Source of the DNA: Alphaproteobacteria bacterium
Lineage (GTDB): Bacteria; Pseudomonadota; Alphaproteobacteria; Oceanibaculales; Oceanibaculaceae
Reading direction: 5' to 3'
Length of the DNA stretch: 64,000 nucleotides
Assembly: GCA_018823745.1 (NCBI GenBank)
Contig: JAHJHR010000018.1
Span: forward strand, 186,001-250,000
Part shown: in pieces, positions 17,668-27,471 of the stretch
Layout of the letters: every line of letters begins with the position of its first letter
Position numbering within the stretch: position 1 is the stretch's first letter
The notes under the pieces: generated by a model
What the model was told of the DNA's origin: nothing
The model's input: the letters and a program-made list of their open reading frames with translations, nothing else
Database searches by the model: none
Translations under genes and position numbers: made by a program

Positions 17668-17979
17668 ATGTCCATTTCCGGCATTGGGTCGACCTATACA
17701 CCCCCGATCGGTGGCGCACAGACGGAGAGCCAGCGCAGCGGCAAGCCCGCCGCCGGCCCCTCCGCGCAGGAAGACTTCCTCGCCTATATGCAGAAGACCC
17801 CGGCCGAGCGCATGCGTGAGGCCATTCTGGGCGACATGAATCTGACTGAGGAACAGTTGCAAAGCATGGAGTCGCAGGAGCGGCTTAAGATCGAGCAGCA
17901 GATCCGCGATACGATTAAGGCGAAAATCGAGGAATCGACGGAAAAGCGCACCGGCATGATTCTGGACATGTCCGTTTAG
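17668..17979 (+). CDS. small conserved protein of unknown function
   Basis: The product is 103 residues. Residues 1-37 are Gly/Ser/Pro-rich and probably disordered. Residues 38-100 form a charged helical region (EDFLAYMQKTPAERMREAIL, then EEQLQSMESQERLKIEQQI and an I-KAKIEE helix). There is no signal peptide or membrane segment. I do not recognise a function; similar helical tails occur in small alphaproteobacterial proteins. The open frame runs up to 17464, but only the part after the ATG at 17668 looks like protein; 17611 is an alternative start. It precedes ispDF by 58 bp and may share its transcript. Confidence 0.65.
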   Translation: MSISGIGSTYTPPIGGAQTESQRSGKPAAGPSAQEDFLAYMQKTPAERMREAILGDMNLTEEQLQSMESQERLKIEQQIRDTIKAKIEESTEKRTGMILDMSV

Positions 17980-18037
17980 GCGGCCTGTCCGACCAAGGCT
18001 GTGGAATTTTCCGGAGGGGCGGCATAGGCTCCCGCCC

Positions 18038-19192
18038 ATGTCGAAGACCATCGCCCTTATCGTCGCCGCCGGCCGCGGGCACCGCCTGGGCGGCGCCCTG
18101 CCGAAGCAATATTTACCTCTGGCCGGCATAACAGTGCTGCGCCGTACCGTGCAGCTTTTCCAGGCGCATCCCGGTATTCAGCAGGTGCGCGTGGTGATCC
18201 ATCCGGATGATGCATTGCTCTATGCCGAGGCCCTGAACGGCATCGATCTGCCCGCACCGATCCACGGCGGGGCCACCCGGCAGGACAGCGTTCGTCTGGG
18301 GCTGGAGGCGCTGGCCGCCGACGCCCCGGACTCCGTGCTGATCCAAGATGCCGCGCGGCCCTTTGCCGATGCCGCCCTGATCGACCGGGTGCTGGATGCC
18401 CTTGCCGACCATCCCGGCGCCATTCCCGCCATTGCCGTCGCGGATACGCTGAAGCGGGCCATAGACGGGCGGATCGAGACCACGGTGCCGCGCACCGGCC
18501 TGTATCGTGCCCAGACACCGCAGGGTTTCCGCTTCGCCGATATCCTCGCCGCCCACCGCGCCTGCGCCGGGCAGGAGCTGACCGATGATGCCTCGGTGCT
18601 CGAAGCCGCCGGCCAGACGGTCGTTCTGGTTGAGGGCGCCGAAGCCAATGTGAAGATCACCACGGCGGAGGATATGATGCGCGCCGAAACCCTGTTGGGC
18701 GCTGCTCGCGAGAGCCGCAGCGCCAGCGGCTTCGATGTCCACCGCTTCGCCGGCAGCGGCGATCATGTGACGCTCTGCGGCGTGTCCGTGCCGCATGACA
18801 GTGCGCTGGAGGGGCATTCCGACGCCGATGTCGGGCTGCATGCCCTGACCGATGCCCTGCTGGGCTGCATAGGCGCCGGCGATATCGGCCAGCATTTCCC
18901 GCCAAGCGACCCGCAATGGCGCGGTGCATCCTCCGACCGGTTCCTCGCCCATGCGCGGTCACTGGTCGAGGCCAGGGGTGGCCGGATCGTCCATGTCGAC
19001 GTGACGCTGATCTGCGAGCGTCCCAAGATCGGTCCCTACCGCGACGCCATGGTCGCGCGGGTGGCGGAGATACTGCGCCTGTCCCCGGACCGGGTCAGCG
19101 TGAAGGCAACCACAACCGAGCAGCTGGGCTTCACCGGCCGACGCGAGGGCATCGCCGCCCAGGCGCTCGCCACCATCGAACTGCCGCGATGA
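18038..19192 (+). CDS. ispDF: bifunctional IspD/IspF isoprenoid enzyme
   Basis: This fused enzyme catalyses two non-consecutive steps of the methylerythritol phosphate pathway. The IspD part (about 1-225) is a CTP transferase with AAGRGHRLGG near the N terminus and GGATRQDSV and QDAARPF motifs. The IspF part (about 228-384) makes the cyclodiphosphate and has the metal ligands of GFDVHRF (Asp233, His235) and GLHALTDALLG. The fusion is typical of alphaproteobacteria and epsilonproteobacteria. Its stop overlaps the pgpA start (ATGA). Confidence 0.96.
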   Translation: MSKTIALIVAAGRGHRLGGALPKQYLPLAGITVLRRTVQLFQAHPGIQQVRVVIHPDDALLYAEALNGIDLPAPIHGGATRQDSVRLGLEALAADAPDSVLIQDAARPFADAALIDRVLDALADHPGAIPAIAVADTLKRAIDGRIETTVPRTGLYRAQTPQGFRFADILAAHRACAGQELTDDASVLEAAGQTVVLVEGAEANVKITTAEDMMRAETLLGAARESRSASGFDVHRFAGSGDHVTLCGVSVPHDSALEGHSDADVGLHALTDALLGCIGAGDIGQHFPPSDPQWRGASSDRFLAHARSLVEARGGRIVHVDVTLICERPKIGPYRDAMVARVAEILRLSPDRVSVKATTTEQLGFTGRREGIAAQALATIELPR

Positions 19193-19650
19193 GTCCGCTT
19201 CACCCAGCCTATATCCTGACCACCTGGTTCTGGGTCGGGCGTATTCCCTTCGCCCCCGGCACCTGGGGATCGCTGGCCGCCCTGCCCTTTGGCTGGGCGC
19301 TCATGACTTATGGCGGCTGGCTGGAAACACTGTTCGCCGCCGCGCTGCTCTTCGCCATTGGCTGCTGGTCGAGTGCCGCCTATGCGAGAGGGATCGGCCG
19401 CAAGGATCCGGGATCGGCGGTGATCGACGAGGTGGTCGGGCAATGGATGGTGCTGGCCGTCCTGCCGCTGGATATCTGGGCCTATGTGATGGGCTTCGTG
19501 CTGTTCCGGCTGTTCGACGTGCTGAAACCCTGGCCGGTTTCCGTTGCCGACCGTAAACTGACCGGCGGCTTCGGCATCATGGCCGATGATGTCGCCGCCG
19601 CCCTCTACGCCATGGCGGTGGCCGCCCTGCTTGTCCATTTCTTCTGGTGA
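19189..19650 (+). CDS. pgpA: phosphatidylglycerophosphatase A
   Basis: PgpA is a small inner-membrane enzyme that dephosphorylates phosphatidylglycerol phosphate. The 153-residue protein has the signature [17 protein letters not shown] near the N terminus, the acidic [14 protein letters not shown] motif that binds magnesium, and several hydrophobic helices. The start ATG overlaps the ispDF stop by four bases, and its stop overlaps or abuts the next gene, so the three genes form a tightly coupled cluster. Confidence 0.93.
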   Translation: MSPLHPAYILTTWFWVGRIPFAPGTWGSLAALPFGWALMTYGGWLETLFAAALLFAIGCWSSAAYARGIGRKDPGSAVIDEVVGQWMVLAVLPLDIWAYVMGFVLFRLFDVLKPWPVSVADRKLTGGFGIMADDVAAALYAMAVAALLVHFFW

Positions 19651-19655
19651 TACGG

Positions 19656-20141
19656 ATGATCGACGACGCGCTGCTGACTCAGGCCAAGGCCCTGCTGAAC
19701 CGCTGCAAGGCGGCGGGTGTGATGGTGGCGACGGCGGAATCCTGCACCGGCGGGCTGATCGCCGCCACGCTGACCGAGATCGCCGGTTCCTCTTCCGTTG
19801 TGGATCGCGGCTTCGTCACCTATTCCAATGAGGGTAAAATCGACATGCTGGGCGTGCCGCCGGCCCTGATCGCCACGCAGGGCGCGGTCAGCGAGGAAGT
19901 TGCCCGCGCCATGGCCGAGGGTGCGCTGGCCCGTTCCCTTGCACAGGTGACGGTGGCTGTCACCGGTATCGCCGGCCCCGGCGGGGCGACCCCGAGCAAG
20001 CCGGTCGGGCTGGTCCATTTCGCCGTCGCCCGTACGGGTGCAGAGACCGTCGCCCATTATGAAGTCTTCCCCGGCGACCGCAGCGCGGTGCGACGGGCCA
20101 CGGTGGAAAAGGCGCTGGCGATGATCGACGCGGCGGTTTGA
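19656..20141 (+). CDS. pncC: CinA-family nicotinamide-nucleotide amidohydrolase (PncC)
   Basis: The 161-residue stand-alone CinA C-terminal domain deamidates NMN in pyridine nucleotide recycling. The diagnostic [22 protein letters not shown] segment, VTYSNEGKI and VTGIAGPGG are all present. I use the ATG at 19656; a GTG at 19647 would overlap the pgpA stop as GTGA and add three residues. The N-terminal MoCF-like half of full-length CinA is absent, as is normal for this class. It converges with the RatA-like gene. Confidence 0.92.
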   Translation: MIDDALLTQAKALLNRCKAAGVMVATAESCTGGLIAATLTEIAGSSSVVDRGFVTYSNEGKIDMLGVPPALIATQGAVSEEVARAMAEGALARSLAQVTVAVTGIAGPGGATPSKPVGLVHFAVARTGAETVAHYEVFPGDRSAVRRATVEKALAMIDAAV

Positions 20142-20170
20142 CGAGGGAAGAAAACCCGAAGTGCCCTGAA

Positions 20171-20650
20171 TCAGTCGGCTGAAGGGTCTGCAGGCGCCGC
20201 CGCACCGCCATACAGCGCATGCGCCCTTGTCTCGAAGGCGCCGACCATGCGGCGGACGGCTTCGTTGAACAGTACCGAAATCAGCTTCTGCAGCAGGGCC
20301 GAGCGGAATTCGAAATCGACATAGAAATCGATCAGGCAGCCCTCGGTGCCATCCGGCAGCGTTTCGGGCAGGAATATCCAGTGGTTGTTCAGGTATTTGA
20401 ACGGACCGTCGGTATAGGTCACGTCAATGCGCTTCTTCTCGCGGTCCAGCTCGACGCGCGAGGTGAAGCGTTCGCGCACCATCTTGAAGCCGATGATCAG
20501 GTCGGCGATCAGCAGGCCGGGCTCGCGCTTGCGAATACGGGCCCCCAGGCACCAGGGCAGGAATTCCGGGTACTGTTCCACATCGGCGACGAGATCGAAC
20601 AGCTTGTCCGGCGCATAGGGCAGGACACGCTTTTCCGCATGGGTAGGCAT
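20171..20650 (-). CDS. RatA/Coq10-like START-domain protein
   Basis: This 159-residue polyketide-cyclase/START-fold protein has the Coq10/RatA pattern: LVADVEQYPEFLPWC at the entry to the cavity, FTSRVELDREK and a YLNNHWIF strand, and a long C-terminal helix (NEAVRRMVGAFETRA). Eukaryotic Coq10 binds ubiquinone and supports respiration; E. coli RatA was described as a ribosome-associated toxin. Next to lipA and the PDH genes, a quinone-linked role is more likely, but that is inference. The ATG at 20650 fits the family N terminus. Only 10 bp separate it from lipA. Confidence 0.85.
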   Translation of the reverse strand: MPTHAEKRVLPYAPDKLFDLVADVEQYPEFLPWCLGARIRKREPGLLIADLIIGFKMVRERFTSRVELDREKKRIDVTYTDGPFKYLNNHWIFLPETLPDGTEGCLIDFYVDFEFRSALLQKLISVLFNEAVRRMVGAFETRAHALYGGAAAPADPSAD

Positions 20651-20660
20651 GAAGCTACAG

Positions 20661-21638
20661 CTACTCCGCTGCCTGGATGGGGGCCGGGAGGCCGGCCAGC
20701 TTTGCCTCGCGCGCCATGCGCATATTCTTGAAATCCGCATCGGCGTGATAGGAGGACCGGGTCAGCGGCGAGGACGCGACCATCAGGAAGCCCTTGTTAT
20801 AGGCCTTCTTCTGGAAGCTGGAGAACTCGTCCGGTGTCACGAAACGGTCGATGGCCGCATGCTTCGGCGTCGGCTGGAGATACTGGCCGATGGTCATGAA
20901 GTCGACATCGGCGCTGCGCAGATCATCCATCACCTGCGCCACCTCGTCATTGGTCTCGCCCAGGCCGACCATGATGCCGGATTTGGTGAAGATCGACGGG
21001 TCCAGCTCCTTCACCCGGTCGAGCAGGCGCAACGAGTGGAAATAGCGGGCGCCGGGCCGCACACTCGGATAGAGCCGCGGCACGGTCTCCAGATTGTGGT
21101 TGAACACGTCCGGTCGGGCCTCAACCACCACTTCCAGGGCGCCTTCCTTGCGCAGGAAATCCGGCGTCAGAATCTCGATGGTGGTGTTCGGCGCTTCCTC
21201 GCGCAGACGGCGGATGACGCGGGCGAAATGCGCCGCCCCGCCATCCGGCAGGTCATCGCGGTCGACCGAGGTGATGACGATATGCTCCAGTCCCAGCTTG
21301 CCTGCCGCCTCGGCCACATGATCGGGCTCATGCGGGTCCAGCTTGTCGGGCATGCCGGTGGCGACGTTGCAGAAGGCACAGGCGCGGGTGCACACGCTGC
21401 CCAGAATCATCACCGTGGCGTGTTTCTGCTTCCAGCATTCGCCGATATTCGGGCAGGCGGCTTCCTCGCACACCGTGTTCAGGTTGAGCGAGCGCATCAG
21501 CTGCCGGGTCTCGTTATACTCCTTCGAGACCGGCGCCTTCACGCGCAGCCAGTCCGGCTTGCGGCGCTGCACGGGGTTGTCCGGACGGTGCGCCTTTTCC
21601 GGATGGCGGACCACCGGCTTCACCTCCACGGAACTCAT
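20661..21638 (-). CDS. lipA: lipoyl synthase LipA
   Basis: This radical SAM enzyme inserts two sulfur atoms into octanoyl groups on E2 and H proteins. The 325-residue product has both cluster motifs: auxiliary cysteines C57, C62 and C68, and the radical SAM triad C83, C87 and C90 (CTRACAFC). It closes the PDH gene run, so the cell co-locates the lipoylated enzyme genes (pdhB, pdhC) with the cofactor maker. It is 29 bp downstream of lpdA. Confidence 0.97.
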   Translation of the reverse strand: MSSVEVKPVVRHPEKAHRPDNPVQRRKPDWLRVKAPVSKEYNETRQLMRSLNLNTVCEEAACPNIGECWKQKHATVMILGSVCTRACAFCNVATGMPDKLDPHEPDHVAEAAGKLGLEHIVITSVDRDDLPDGGAAHFARVIRRLREEAPNTTIEILTPDFLRKEGALEVVVEARPDVFNHNLETVPRLYPSVRPGARYFHSLRLLDRVKELDPSIFTKSGIMVGLGETNDEVAQVMDDLRSADVDFMTIGQYLQPTPKHAAIDRFVTPDEFSSFQKKAYNKGFLMVASSPLTRSSYHADADFKNMRMAREAKLAGLPAPIQAAE

Positions 21639-21667
21639 GAGGCTATATCCTTATTTCGGAACCAGAC

Positions 21668-23083
21668 CTAGAAGTGGATAACCCGGCCGTAAGCGTCAAG
21701 CACGGATTCGTGCATCATCTCGGACAGGGTCGGATGCGGGAAGACGGTATGCATCAGCTCCGCCTCCGTGCTCTCCAGTGTACGGGCAATGGTGTAGCCC
21801 TGAATCAGCTCGGTCACTTCCGCGCCGATCATGTGCGCGCCCAGCAATTCACCGGTCTTGGCGTCGAACACGGTCTTCACCAGGCCTTCCGGCTCGCCCA
21901 GAGCGATGGCCTTGCCATTGCCCATGAAGGGGAAGCGCCCGACCTTCACTTCATAGCCGGCTTCCTTCGCCTTCTTCTCGGTCATGCCGACGGAGGCAAT
22001 TTGCGGGCGGCAATAGGTGCAGCCCGGGATGTTCCCGGTATCCAGCGGATGGACGTCCTTCATTCCGGCGATCTTCTCGACGCAGATCACCCCCTCATGG
22101 CTGGCCTTGTGCGCCAGCCAGGGCGCGCCGGTCAGGTCACCGATGGCATAGATGCCCGGCTCGCCGGTGGCGCTGTAGGGATCGGTGACGATATGCGTCT
22201 TCTCGACCTTCACCTTGGTGCCTTCCAGCCCCAGATTCTCGACATTGCCGACGATGCCGACGGCCAGGATCACCCGGTCCACGGTCAGCTCGCTGGTCTT
22301 GCCGCCGGCCTCGATGGTCGCGGTGACGTTGTTCTGGCCCTTCTTCAGCGCCTTCACCCCGGCCGAGGTGATGATCTTCATGCCCTGCTTTTCCAGCGCC
22401 TTGCGGGCGAAGGCGGAGATTTCCTCATCCTCCACCGGCAGGATGCGGTCCATCACTTCGACGACCGTGACCTCGGCGCCCATATCCTTGTAGAAGCTGG
22501 CGAATTCGATGCCGATGGCGCCCGAACCGACGACCAGCAGCGATTTCGGCAGGGTCTCCGGCACCATCGCTTCCTTGTAGGTCCAGACCAGCTTGCCGTC
22601 CGGCTCCAGCCCCGGCAGGGACCGCGCCCGCGCGCCGGTGGCCAGGATCACGTTCTTCGCGGTCAGGTCGGCGGTCTTCTTGCTGTCCTTGCCGGTCACC
22701 GCGATCTTGCGCTGCCCGCCGGCGGTGCCGTCCAGCTTCGCCGAACCGTCGAACACGGTGACCTTGTTCTTCTTCAGCAGGTGCTTCACGCCGCCGGAAA
22801 GCTGGGACGCCACCTTGCGCGAGCGCTCCACCACCTTCTTCACGTCGAAGCTGATGTCCTTGGCGGAAAAACCATAATCGCCGAGATGGTCGAGCATATG
22901 TTTGACCTCGGAGGAGCGCAGCAGCGCCTTGGTCGGGATACAGCCCCAATTCAGGCAGATGCCGCCCAGATGCTCGCGCTCGACCAGCGCAACCTTCATC
23001 CCAAGCTGGGAGGCGCGGATGGCAGCGACGTAGCCGCCCGGCCCGCCACCGACGACGATAAGGTCGAAAGAAGTATCGGCCAT
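21668..23083 (-). CDS. lpdA: dihydrolipoamide dehydrogenase (E3)
   Basis: This FAD enzyme reoxidises dihydrolipoyl groups with NAD+. From the ATG at 23083 the 471-residue protein shows GGGPGG (12-17) for FAD, the redox pair Cys43/Cys48 in GICLNWGCIP, a second Rossmann fold (VVGSGAIGIEFA), GDLTGAPWLAHKA and the C-terminal HPTLSE with the catalytic His-Glu pair. A GTG two codons upstream is also in frame. The PDH operon order pdhA-pdhB-pdhC-cupin-lpdA-lipA makes it the PDH E3, though it may also serve 2-oxoglutarate dehydrogenase. Confidence 0.96.
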   Translation of the reverse strand: MADTSFDLIVVGGGPGGYVAAIRASQLGMKVALVEREHLGGICLNWGCIPTKALLRSSEVKHMLDHLGDYGFSAKDISFDVKKVVERSRKVASQLSGGVKHLLKKNKVTVFDGSAKLDGTAGGQRKIAVTGKDSKKTADLTAKNVILATGARARSLPGLEPDGKLVWTYKEAMVPETLPKSLLVVGSGAIGIEFASFYKDMGAEVTVVEVMDRILPVEDEEISAFARKALEKQGMKIITSAGVKALKKGQNNVTATIEAGGKTSELTVDRVILAVGIVGNVENLGLEGTKVKVEKTHIVTDPYSATGEPGIYAIGDLTGAPWLAHKASHEGVICVEKIAGMKDVHPLDTGNIPGCTYCRPQIASVGMTEKKAKEAGYEVKVGRFPFMGNGKAIALGEPEGLVKTVFDAKTGELLGAHMIGAEVTELIQGYTIARTLESTEAELMHTVFPHPTLSEMMHESVLDAYGRVIHF

Positions 23084-23107
23084 GATCACAAACTCCCCGG
23101 CTCGCGC

Positions 23108-23470
23108 CTAAAGCTTCTGCAGCACCTCGACGGTGCGCTCATTACGGATATTGCCCGTGTTCAAGGTGGTATCCGGCTCGATCAGCATGACGCTGACCTC
23201 GTCGGTCAGGGCAATCGGCAGATGCTCGACCTGCCGTGGAACGATGATGAATTCGCCCGGCTCCAGATCCACGTCGCGATCCCGGAACCGCATGCGCAGG
23301 CGCCCGTCGATCACGAGGAACATCTCATCCTCGGTTTCGTGATGGTGCCAGACGAACTCGCCCTGCAGCTTCACCAGCTTGATGGCGGCATCATTCACCT
23401 GGCCCACCAGGCGGGGGCTCCAGGGTTCAGCGAAGCGCGACAGTTTGTCGGCGATATTCACCTTGTCCAT
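23108..23470 (-). CDS. cupin-domain protein of unknown substrate
   Basis: The 120-residue single-cupin protein has complete metal ligands: His42, His44 and Glu49 in the first motif (WHHHETEDE, followed by Gly56) and His83 in the second motif (PGEFIIVPRQVEH). The fold is that of small mannose-isomerase-like cupins, and the role in the cell is not known. It lies between pdhC (20 bp) and lpdA (24 bp) on the same strand, so it is probably cotranscribed with the pyruvate dehydrogenase genes. An intact metal site suggests an enzyme or a small-molecule sensor. Confidence 0.82.
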   Translation of the reverse strand: MDKVNIADKLSRFAEPWSPRLVGQVNDAAIKLVKLQGEFVWHHHETEDEMFLVIDGRLRMRFRDRDVDLEPGEFIIVPRQVEHLPIALTDEVSVMLIEPDTTLNTGNIRNERTVEVLQKL

Positions 23471-23490
23471 GACAGCCCCCTCCCCGCTGC

Positions 23491-24804
23491 CTAGAGCAGC
23501 ATCGTCATCGGGTCTTCGATCAGCTTCTTGAAGGCCGCCAGGAATTCCGCCCCGACCGCGCCATCGACCACACGGTGATCGACCGACAGGGTGCAGCTCA
23601 TCACCGTGGCGATGGCCAGCGCGCCGTCCTTCACCACCGGCCGCTGCTCACCCGCCCCGACCGCCAGGATGGCGCCCTGCGGCGGGTTGATGACGGCGGC
23701 GAAGTCCTTGATGCCAAACATGCCAAGATTGGAAATCGAGAAGGTGCCACCCTGGAATTCCTCGGGCTTAAGCTTGCGCTCGCGGGCCCGCTTGGCGAGA
23801 TCCTTCATTTCGGTGGAAATCTCGATCAGCCCCTTGGACCCGGCATCGCGGATCACCGGGGTGATCAGGCCTTCGTCGATGGCGACGGCGACCGAGATAT
23901 CGACCTGGTCATAGATGCGGATCGCGGCGTCGGTCCAGGTGGCGTTGGCCGCCGGCACCTTCTTCAGCGCCAGCGCGCTGGCGCGGATCACCAGATCATT
24001 GACCGACAGCTTGTAGCCGCTGTCGCCAGCCTTCTCGTTCAGCTCCTTGCGGACCGCCAGCAGCTTGTCGATCTCGCAATCGATGGTCAGGTAGAAATGC
24101 GGCGCGGTCAGCTTCGATTCCATCAGGCGCTTGGCGATGACCTTGCGGATCATGCTGTTTGGCACCTCGGTATAGGATGGTAGGCCCGGCACATCCGGCT
24201 GGCTCTGCGGCAGCGTCGCCGGCGCCCCGCCAGATGCGGCGGCAGCCTGCGGTGCGGGCGCAGCAGCAGCCTTGCCGGAACCCTTCGACATCGCGGCCTC
24301 GATATCGGCCTTCACGATGCGGCCATTCGGGCCGGAACCACTGAGCGCCGACAGATCAAGACCGGCCTGTTCTGCCATGCGGCGGGCCAGCGGGCTGGCG
24401 AAGACGCGGTCGCCCTTGTCCTCCGTTGTCGCGGCCGGGGCAGCAGCAGCAGCAGGCTTGGCCGCTTCCGGCTTGGGCTGCTCTTTTGGCGCTTCAGCCT
24501 TGGGCTCTTCCTTCTTCGGGGCTGGTGCGGCACCACCGGCATCAATGGCGGAGGCGTCCTCGCCCTCCTCCAGCAGCCAACCGATGATCGCGTTCACCTG
24601 CACGCCTTCGGTCCCGTCAGGCACGATGATCTTGCCGAGCACGCCCTCATCGGCGGATTCGACTTCCATCGTGGCCTTGTCGGTCTCGATTTCGGCGATG
24701 ACGTCGCCGGAAGCGACCGTGTCGCCCTCCTTTTTCAGCCATTTGGCAAGCGTGCCCTCTGTCATCGTCGGCGACAGGGCCGGCATCAGAACCTTGATCG
24801 GCAT
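23491..24804 (-). CDS. pdhC: pyruvate dehydrogenase E2, dihydrolipoamide acetyltransferase
   Basis: This is the core subunit of the pyruvate dehydrogenase complex. The 437-residue protein has one lipoyl domain with Lys43 (TDKATME), an Ala/Pro/Lys-rich swinging linker, a peripheral-subunit-binding domain (about 134-172), a second Ala-rich linker, and a catalytic domain with the active-site HRVVDG (His410, Asp414) near the C terminus. E2 transfers acetyl from lipoyl to CoA. It is separated from pdhB by about 40 bp. Confidence 0.96.
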   Translation of the reverse strand: MPIKVLMPALSPTMTEGTLAKWLKKEGDTVASGDVIAEIETDKATMEVESADEGVLGKIIVPDGTEGVQVNAIIGWLLEEGEDASAIDAGGAAPAPKKEEPKAEAPKEQPKPEAAKPAAAAAPAATTEDKGDRVFASPLARRMAEQAGLDLSALSGSGPNGRIVKADIEAAMSKGSGKAAAAPAPQAAAASGGAPATLPQSQPDVPGLPSYTEVPNSMIRKVIAKRLMESKLTAPHFYLTIDCEIDKLLAVRKELNEKAGDSGYKLSVNDLVIRASALALKKVPAANATWTDAAIRIYDQVDISVAVAIDEGLITPVIRDAGSKGLIEISTEMKDLAKRARERKLKPEEFQGGTFSISNLGMFGIKDFAAVINPPQGAILAVGAGEQRPVVKDGALAIATVMSCTLSVDHRVVDGAVGAEFLAAFKKLIEDPMTMLL

Positions 24805-24847
24805 GGTGGTTTCCCCTTTAGCGTCCCGGCGTTAGCGTTGGGCTGGC

Positions 24848-26224
24848 TTAGCGATAGCAGACGGCCTTGGCCGCCTCGATGATGTGATCGGCCTGTGGCA
24901 AGGCCATCTTCTCCAGATTTGCCGCATAGGGAAGCGGCACATCTGCACCGGACACCCGCTTCACCGGCGCATCGAGATGGTCGAAGCATTCTTCCATCAT
25001 CAGCGCAGCCAGTTCAGAGCCGATGCCGGCATAGGGCCAGCCTTCCTCGCAGCTGACCAGCCGGTTGGTCTTCTTCACCGAATTGATGATGGTCTCGGTG
25101 TCGAGCGGCCGGATTGTGCGCAGATCGATGACTTCCGCCTCGATCCCCTGCTCCGCCAGCTTCTCGGCGGCCTGCAGGGCACGACCGACCATGATCGAGA
25201 AGGCGACGATGGTCACGTCGGAACCGGCGCGCACGATTTTGGCCTTGCCGATGGGAACGACGAATTCCTCGGATTCCGGAACCTCGAAGCTCTGGCCGTA
25301 GAGCAGCTCATTCTCCAGGAAGATAATGGGGTTGTCATCGCGGATCGCCGATTTCAGCAGGCCCTTGGCATCGGCTGCCGACCAGGGGGCGACCACCTTC
25401 AGGCCCGGGCAATGCGCATACCAGCTGGCATAGCACTGGCTGTGCTGGGCGCCGACGCGCGAGGCAGCGCCGTTCGGGCCGCGGAACACGATGGGGCAGC
25501 CCATCTGGCCGCCGGACATATACAGCGTCTTGGCAGCGGAATTCAGGATCTGGTCAATCGCCTGCATGGCGAAGTTGAAGGTCATGAACTCGACAATCGG
25601 GCGCAGCTTCTTAAAGGCCGCCCCGGTGGCCAGGCCGGCGAAGCCCTGCTCGGTGATCGGCGTATCGATCACCCGCTTGGCGCCGAATTCGTCCAGCAGC
25701 CCCTGGCTGACCTTATAGGCGCCCTGGTACTGGGCGACTTCCTCGCCCATCAGGAAGACCTTCTTGTCGAGGCGCATTTCCTCGGCCATGGCGTCGCGCA
25801 AGGCTTCGCGCACGGTCTGGGTCCTGGTGCTGGCGAAATAGCGATCCTCATCGCTGGCCGGAACCGATGCCTTCGGCGCTGCCGGTGCGGCGGCGGCCTT
25901 CGGGGCCTCGGCCTCGGCTTCTTCCTTTGCAGGCGATGGCTCCGCCGCCTTTGGCGCGGGCTTGGCGTCGCTGGCCGATTCGCCCTCCTCCAGCAGGATG
26001 GCGATGGGCGTGTTCACCGCCACACCTTCCGTGCCGGCTGCGACCAGAATCTTACCCAGCGTGCCTTCATCGACCGCCTCGACCTCCATGGTCGCCTTGT
26101 CGGTCTCGATCTCGGCCAGCACATCGCCGGCCTTGACGGCATCGCCTTCCTTCTTCAGCCAGTTAGACAGCTTGCCTTCGGTCATGGTCGGCGACAGCGC
26201 CGGCATCAGAACCTCGATGGGCAT
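24848..26224 (-). CDS. pdhB: pyruvate dehydrogenase E1 beta with N-terminal lipoyl domain
   Basis: The 458-residue subunit of the E1 heterotetramer carries its own lipoyl domain (residues 1-80, Lys43 in TDKATMEVE), an Ala/Glu/Pro-rich linker (about 85-125), then the transketolase-type beta domain ([12 protein letters not shown] onward, [12 protein letters not shown], and a C-terminal domain with [11 protein letters not shown]). An extra lipoyl domain on E1 beta is a known alphaproteobacterial feature. The first 50 residues are nearly the same as those of PdhC, suggesting domain duplication. It pairs with pdhA, about 75 bp upstream. Confidence 0.96.
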   Translation of the reverse strand: MPIEVLMPALSPTMTEGKLSNWLKKEGDAVKAGDVLAEIETDKATMEVEAVDEGTLGKILVAAGTEGVAVNTPIAILLEEGESASDAKPAPKAAEPSPAKEEAEAEAPKAAAAPAAPKASVPASDEDRYFASTRTQTVREALRDAMAEEMRLDKKVFLMGEEVAQYQGAYKVSQGLLDEFGAKRVIDTPITEQGFAGLATGAAFKKLRPIVEFMTFNFAMQAIDQILNSAAKTLYMSGGQMGCPIVFRGPNGAASRVGAQHSQCYASWYAHCPGLKVVAPWSAADAKGLLKSAIRDDNPIIFLENELLYGQSFEVPESEEFVVPIGKAKIVRAGSDVTIVAFSIMVGRALQAAEKLAEQGIEAEVIDLRTIRPLDTETIINSVKKTNRLVSCEEGWPYAGIGSELAALMMEECFDHLDAPVKRVSGADVPLPYAANLEKMALPQADHIIEAAKAVCYR

Positions 26225-26300
26225 TTGATCCCCTCACCTGTTTCGCGGCAGCGCCATGATTGATCGCCGGCCGCGGGGTTGTCCGTTTGAATATATACGC

Positions 26301-27368
26301 TCAGGCCTCGACCAGGATGTCGGTCCAGAGCTCCGACGGATCGGGCTCCGGGCTCGACTGCGCGAAATCGGCGGCGTCGGTGACGATGTCCTTCACGTCG
26401 CGGTCGATCACCTTCAGATCGTCCTCGGTAATGCCGGCATCCATCAGCATCTTGCGCACATTGTCGATCGGGTCGCGTTCCTGACGCATCTTGTTGACCT
26501 CCTCCTTGCTCCGGTATTTGGCCGGATCGGACATGGAGTGGCCGCGATAGCGATAGGTCTTCATTTCCAGAATGTACGGCCCCTTGCCGGCCCGCGCATA
26601 GGCCACCGCCTTCTCGGCAGCAGCCTTCACGGTCAGCACGTTCATGCCGTCCACGACCTCGCCCGGAATGCCATAGGCATAGCCGCGTTCTGCCAGATCA
26701 CGGCCAGCAGCGGCGCGCTGGACGGAGGTGCCCATGCCGTATTGGTTATTCTCGATGACATAGACCACGGGCAGCTTCCACAGGGCGGCCATGTTGAAGC
26801 TCTCATAGACCTGGCCCTGATTGACCGCGCCATCGCCCATATAGGTCAGGCAGACCCGGTCATTGCCCTCATACTGGTTGGCGAAGGCGATGCCGGTGCC
26901 GATCGGCACCTGGGCGCCGACAATGCCGTGGCCGCCGTAGAAATTCTTCTCGCGGCTGAACATGTGCATCGAGCCGCCCTTGCCGCGCGAATACCCGCCG
27001 CTGCGGCCGGTCAGTTCGGCCATTACGCCGCGTGATTCCATGCCGGTGGCCAGCATATGGCCGTGATCGCGATAGGAGGTGACGACCGAGTCGCCCTCGC
27101 CGATGGCCGCCTGCATGCCGACCACGACCGCTTCCTGGCCGATATAGAGATGGCAGAAGCCGCCGATCAGGCCCATGCCATAGAGCTGGCCGGCCTTTTC
27201 CTCGAAGCGGCGGATCAGCAGCATCTCGCGATAGAAATGCTTCAGCTCCTGGGGAGAGGCGGCCTTGCTGGTGCTGTTCTTCGGCGCCGCCTTGGTCGCC
27301 GCCGGTTTTCCCGCGCGCTTGGCTGCGGGGCTTGCCGCCGCCTTGCTTTTCGCGCTGACACTCGCCAT
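26301..27368 (-). CDS. pdhA: pyruvate dehydrogenase E1 alpha
   Basis: This is the thiamine-diphosphate-binding decarboxylase subunit (355 residues). The first 38 residues are a lysine/alanine/serine-rich low-complexity extension, not usual in compact E1 alpha. The catalytic part follows: the YREMLLIRRFEEKAGQLYGMGLIGGF start, the TPP motif GDGAVNQGQVYE ending at IENN, and YRYRGHSMSDP, the phosphorylation-loop region in eukaryotes. It is the first gene of the PDH operon; the upstream gap holds a terminator and a palindrome. Confidence 0.95.
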   Translation of the reverse strand: MASVSAKSKAAASPAAKRAGKPAATKAAPKNSTSKAASPQELKHFYREMLLIRRFEEKAGQLYGMGLIGGFCHLYIGQEAVVVGMQAAIGEGDSVVTSYRDHGHMLATGMESRGVMAELTGRSGGYSRGKGGSMHMFSREKNFYGGHGIVGAQVPIGTGIAFANQYEGNDRVCLTYMGDGAVNQGQVYESFNMAALWKLPVVYVIENNQYGMGTSVQRAAAGRDLAERGYAYGIPGEVVDGMNVLTVKAAAEKAVAYARAGKGPYILEMKTYRYRGHSMSDPAKYRSKEEVNKMRQERDPIDNVRKMLMDAGITEDDLKVIDRDVKDIVTDAADFAQSSPEPDPSELWTDILVEA

Positions 27369-27471
27369 GACGCCTCCCTCACTCTATCGCGTTTGTCGCA
27401 ATGGATCAGCCGGCTGCGTATGCCTGAATACGGCCCGGACCAACCGTTCCTGATGCAACAAGTAATGGAAA

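Noticed and set aside
21674-23494. 606-codon open frame opposite lpdA and the cupin gene
   Set aside because: His/Gln/Arg/Gly-rich composition with no domain, antisense to lpdA; a GC-bias shadow.
24884-26263. 459-codon open frame opposite pdhB
   Set aside because: Antisense to pdhB with low-complexity composition; no start context or family match.
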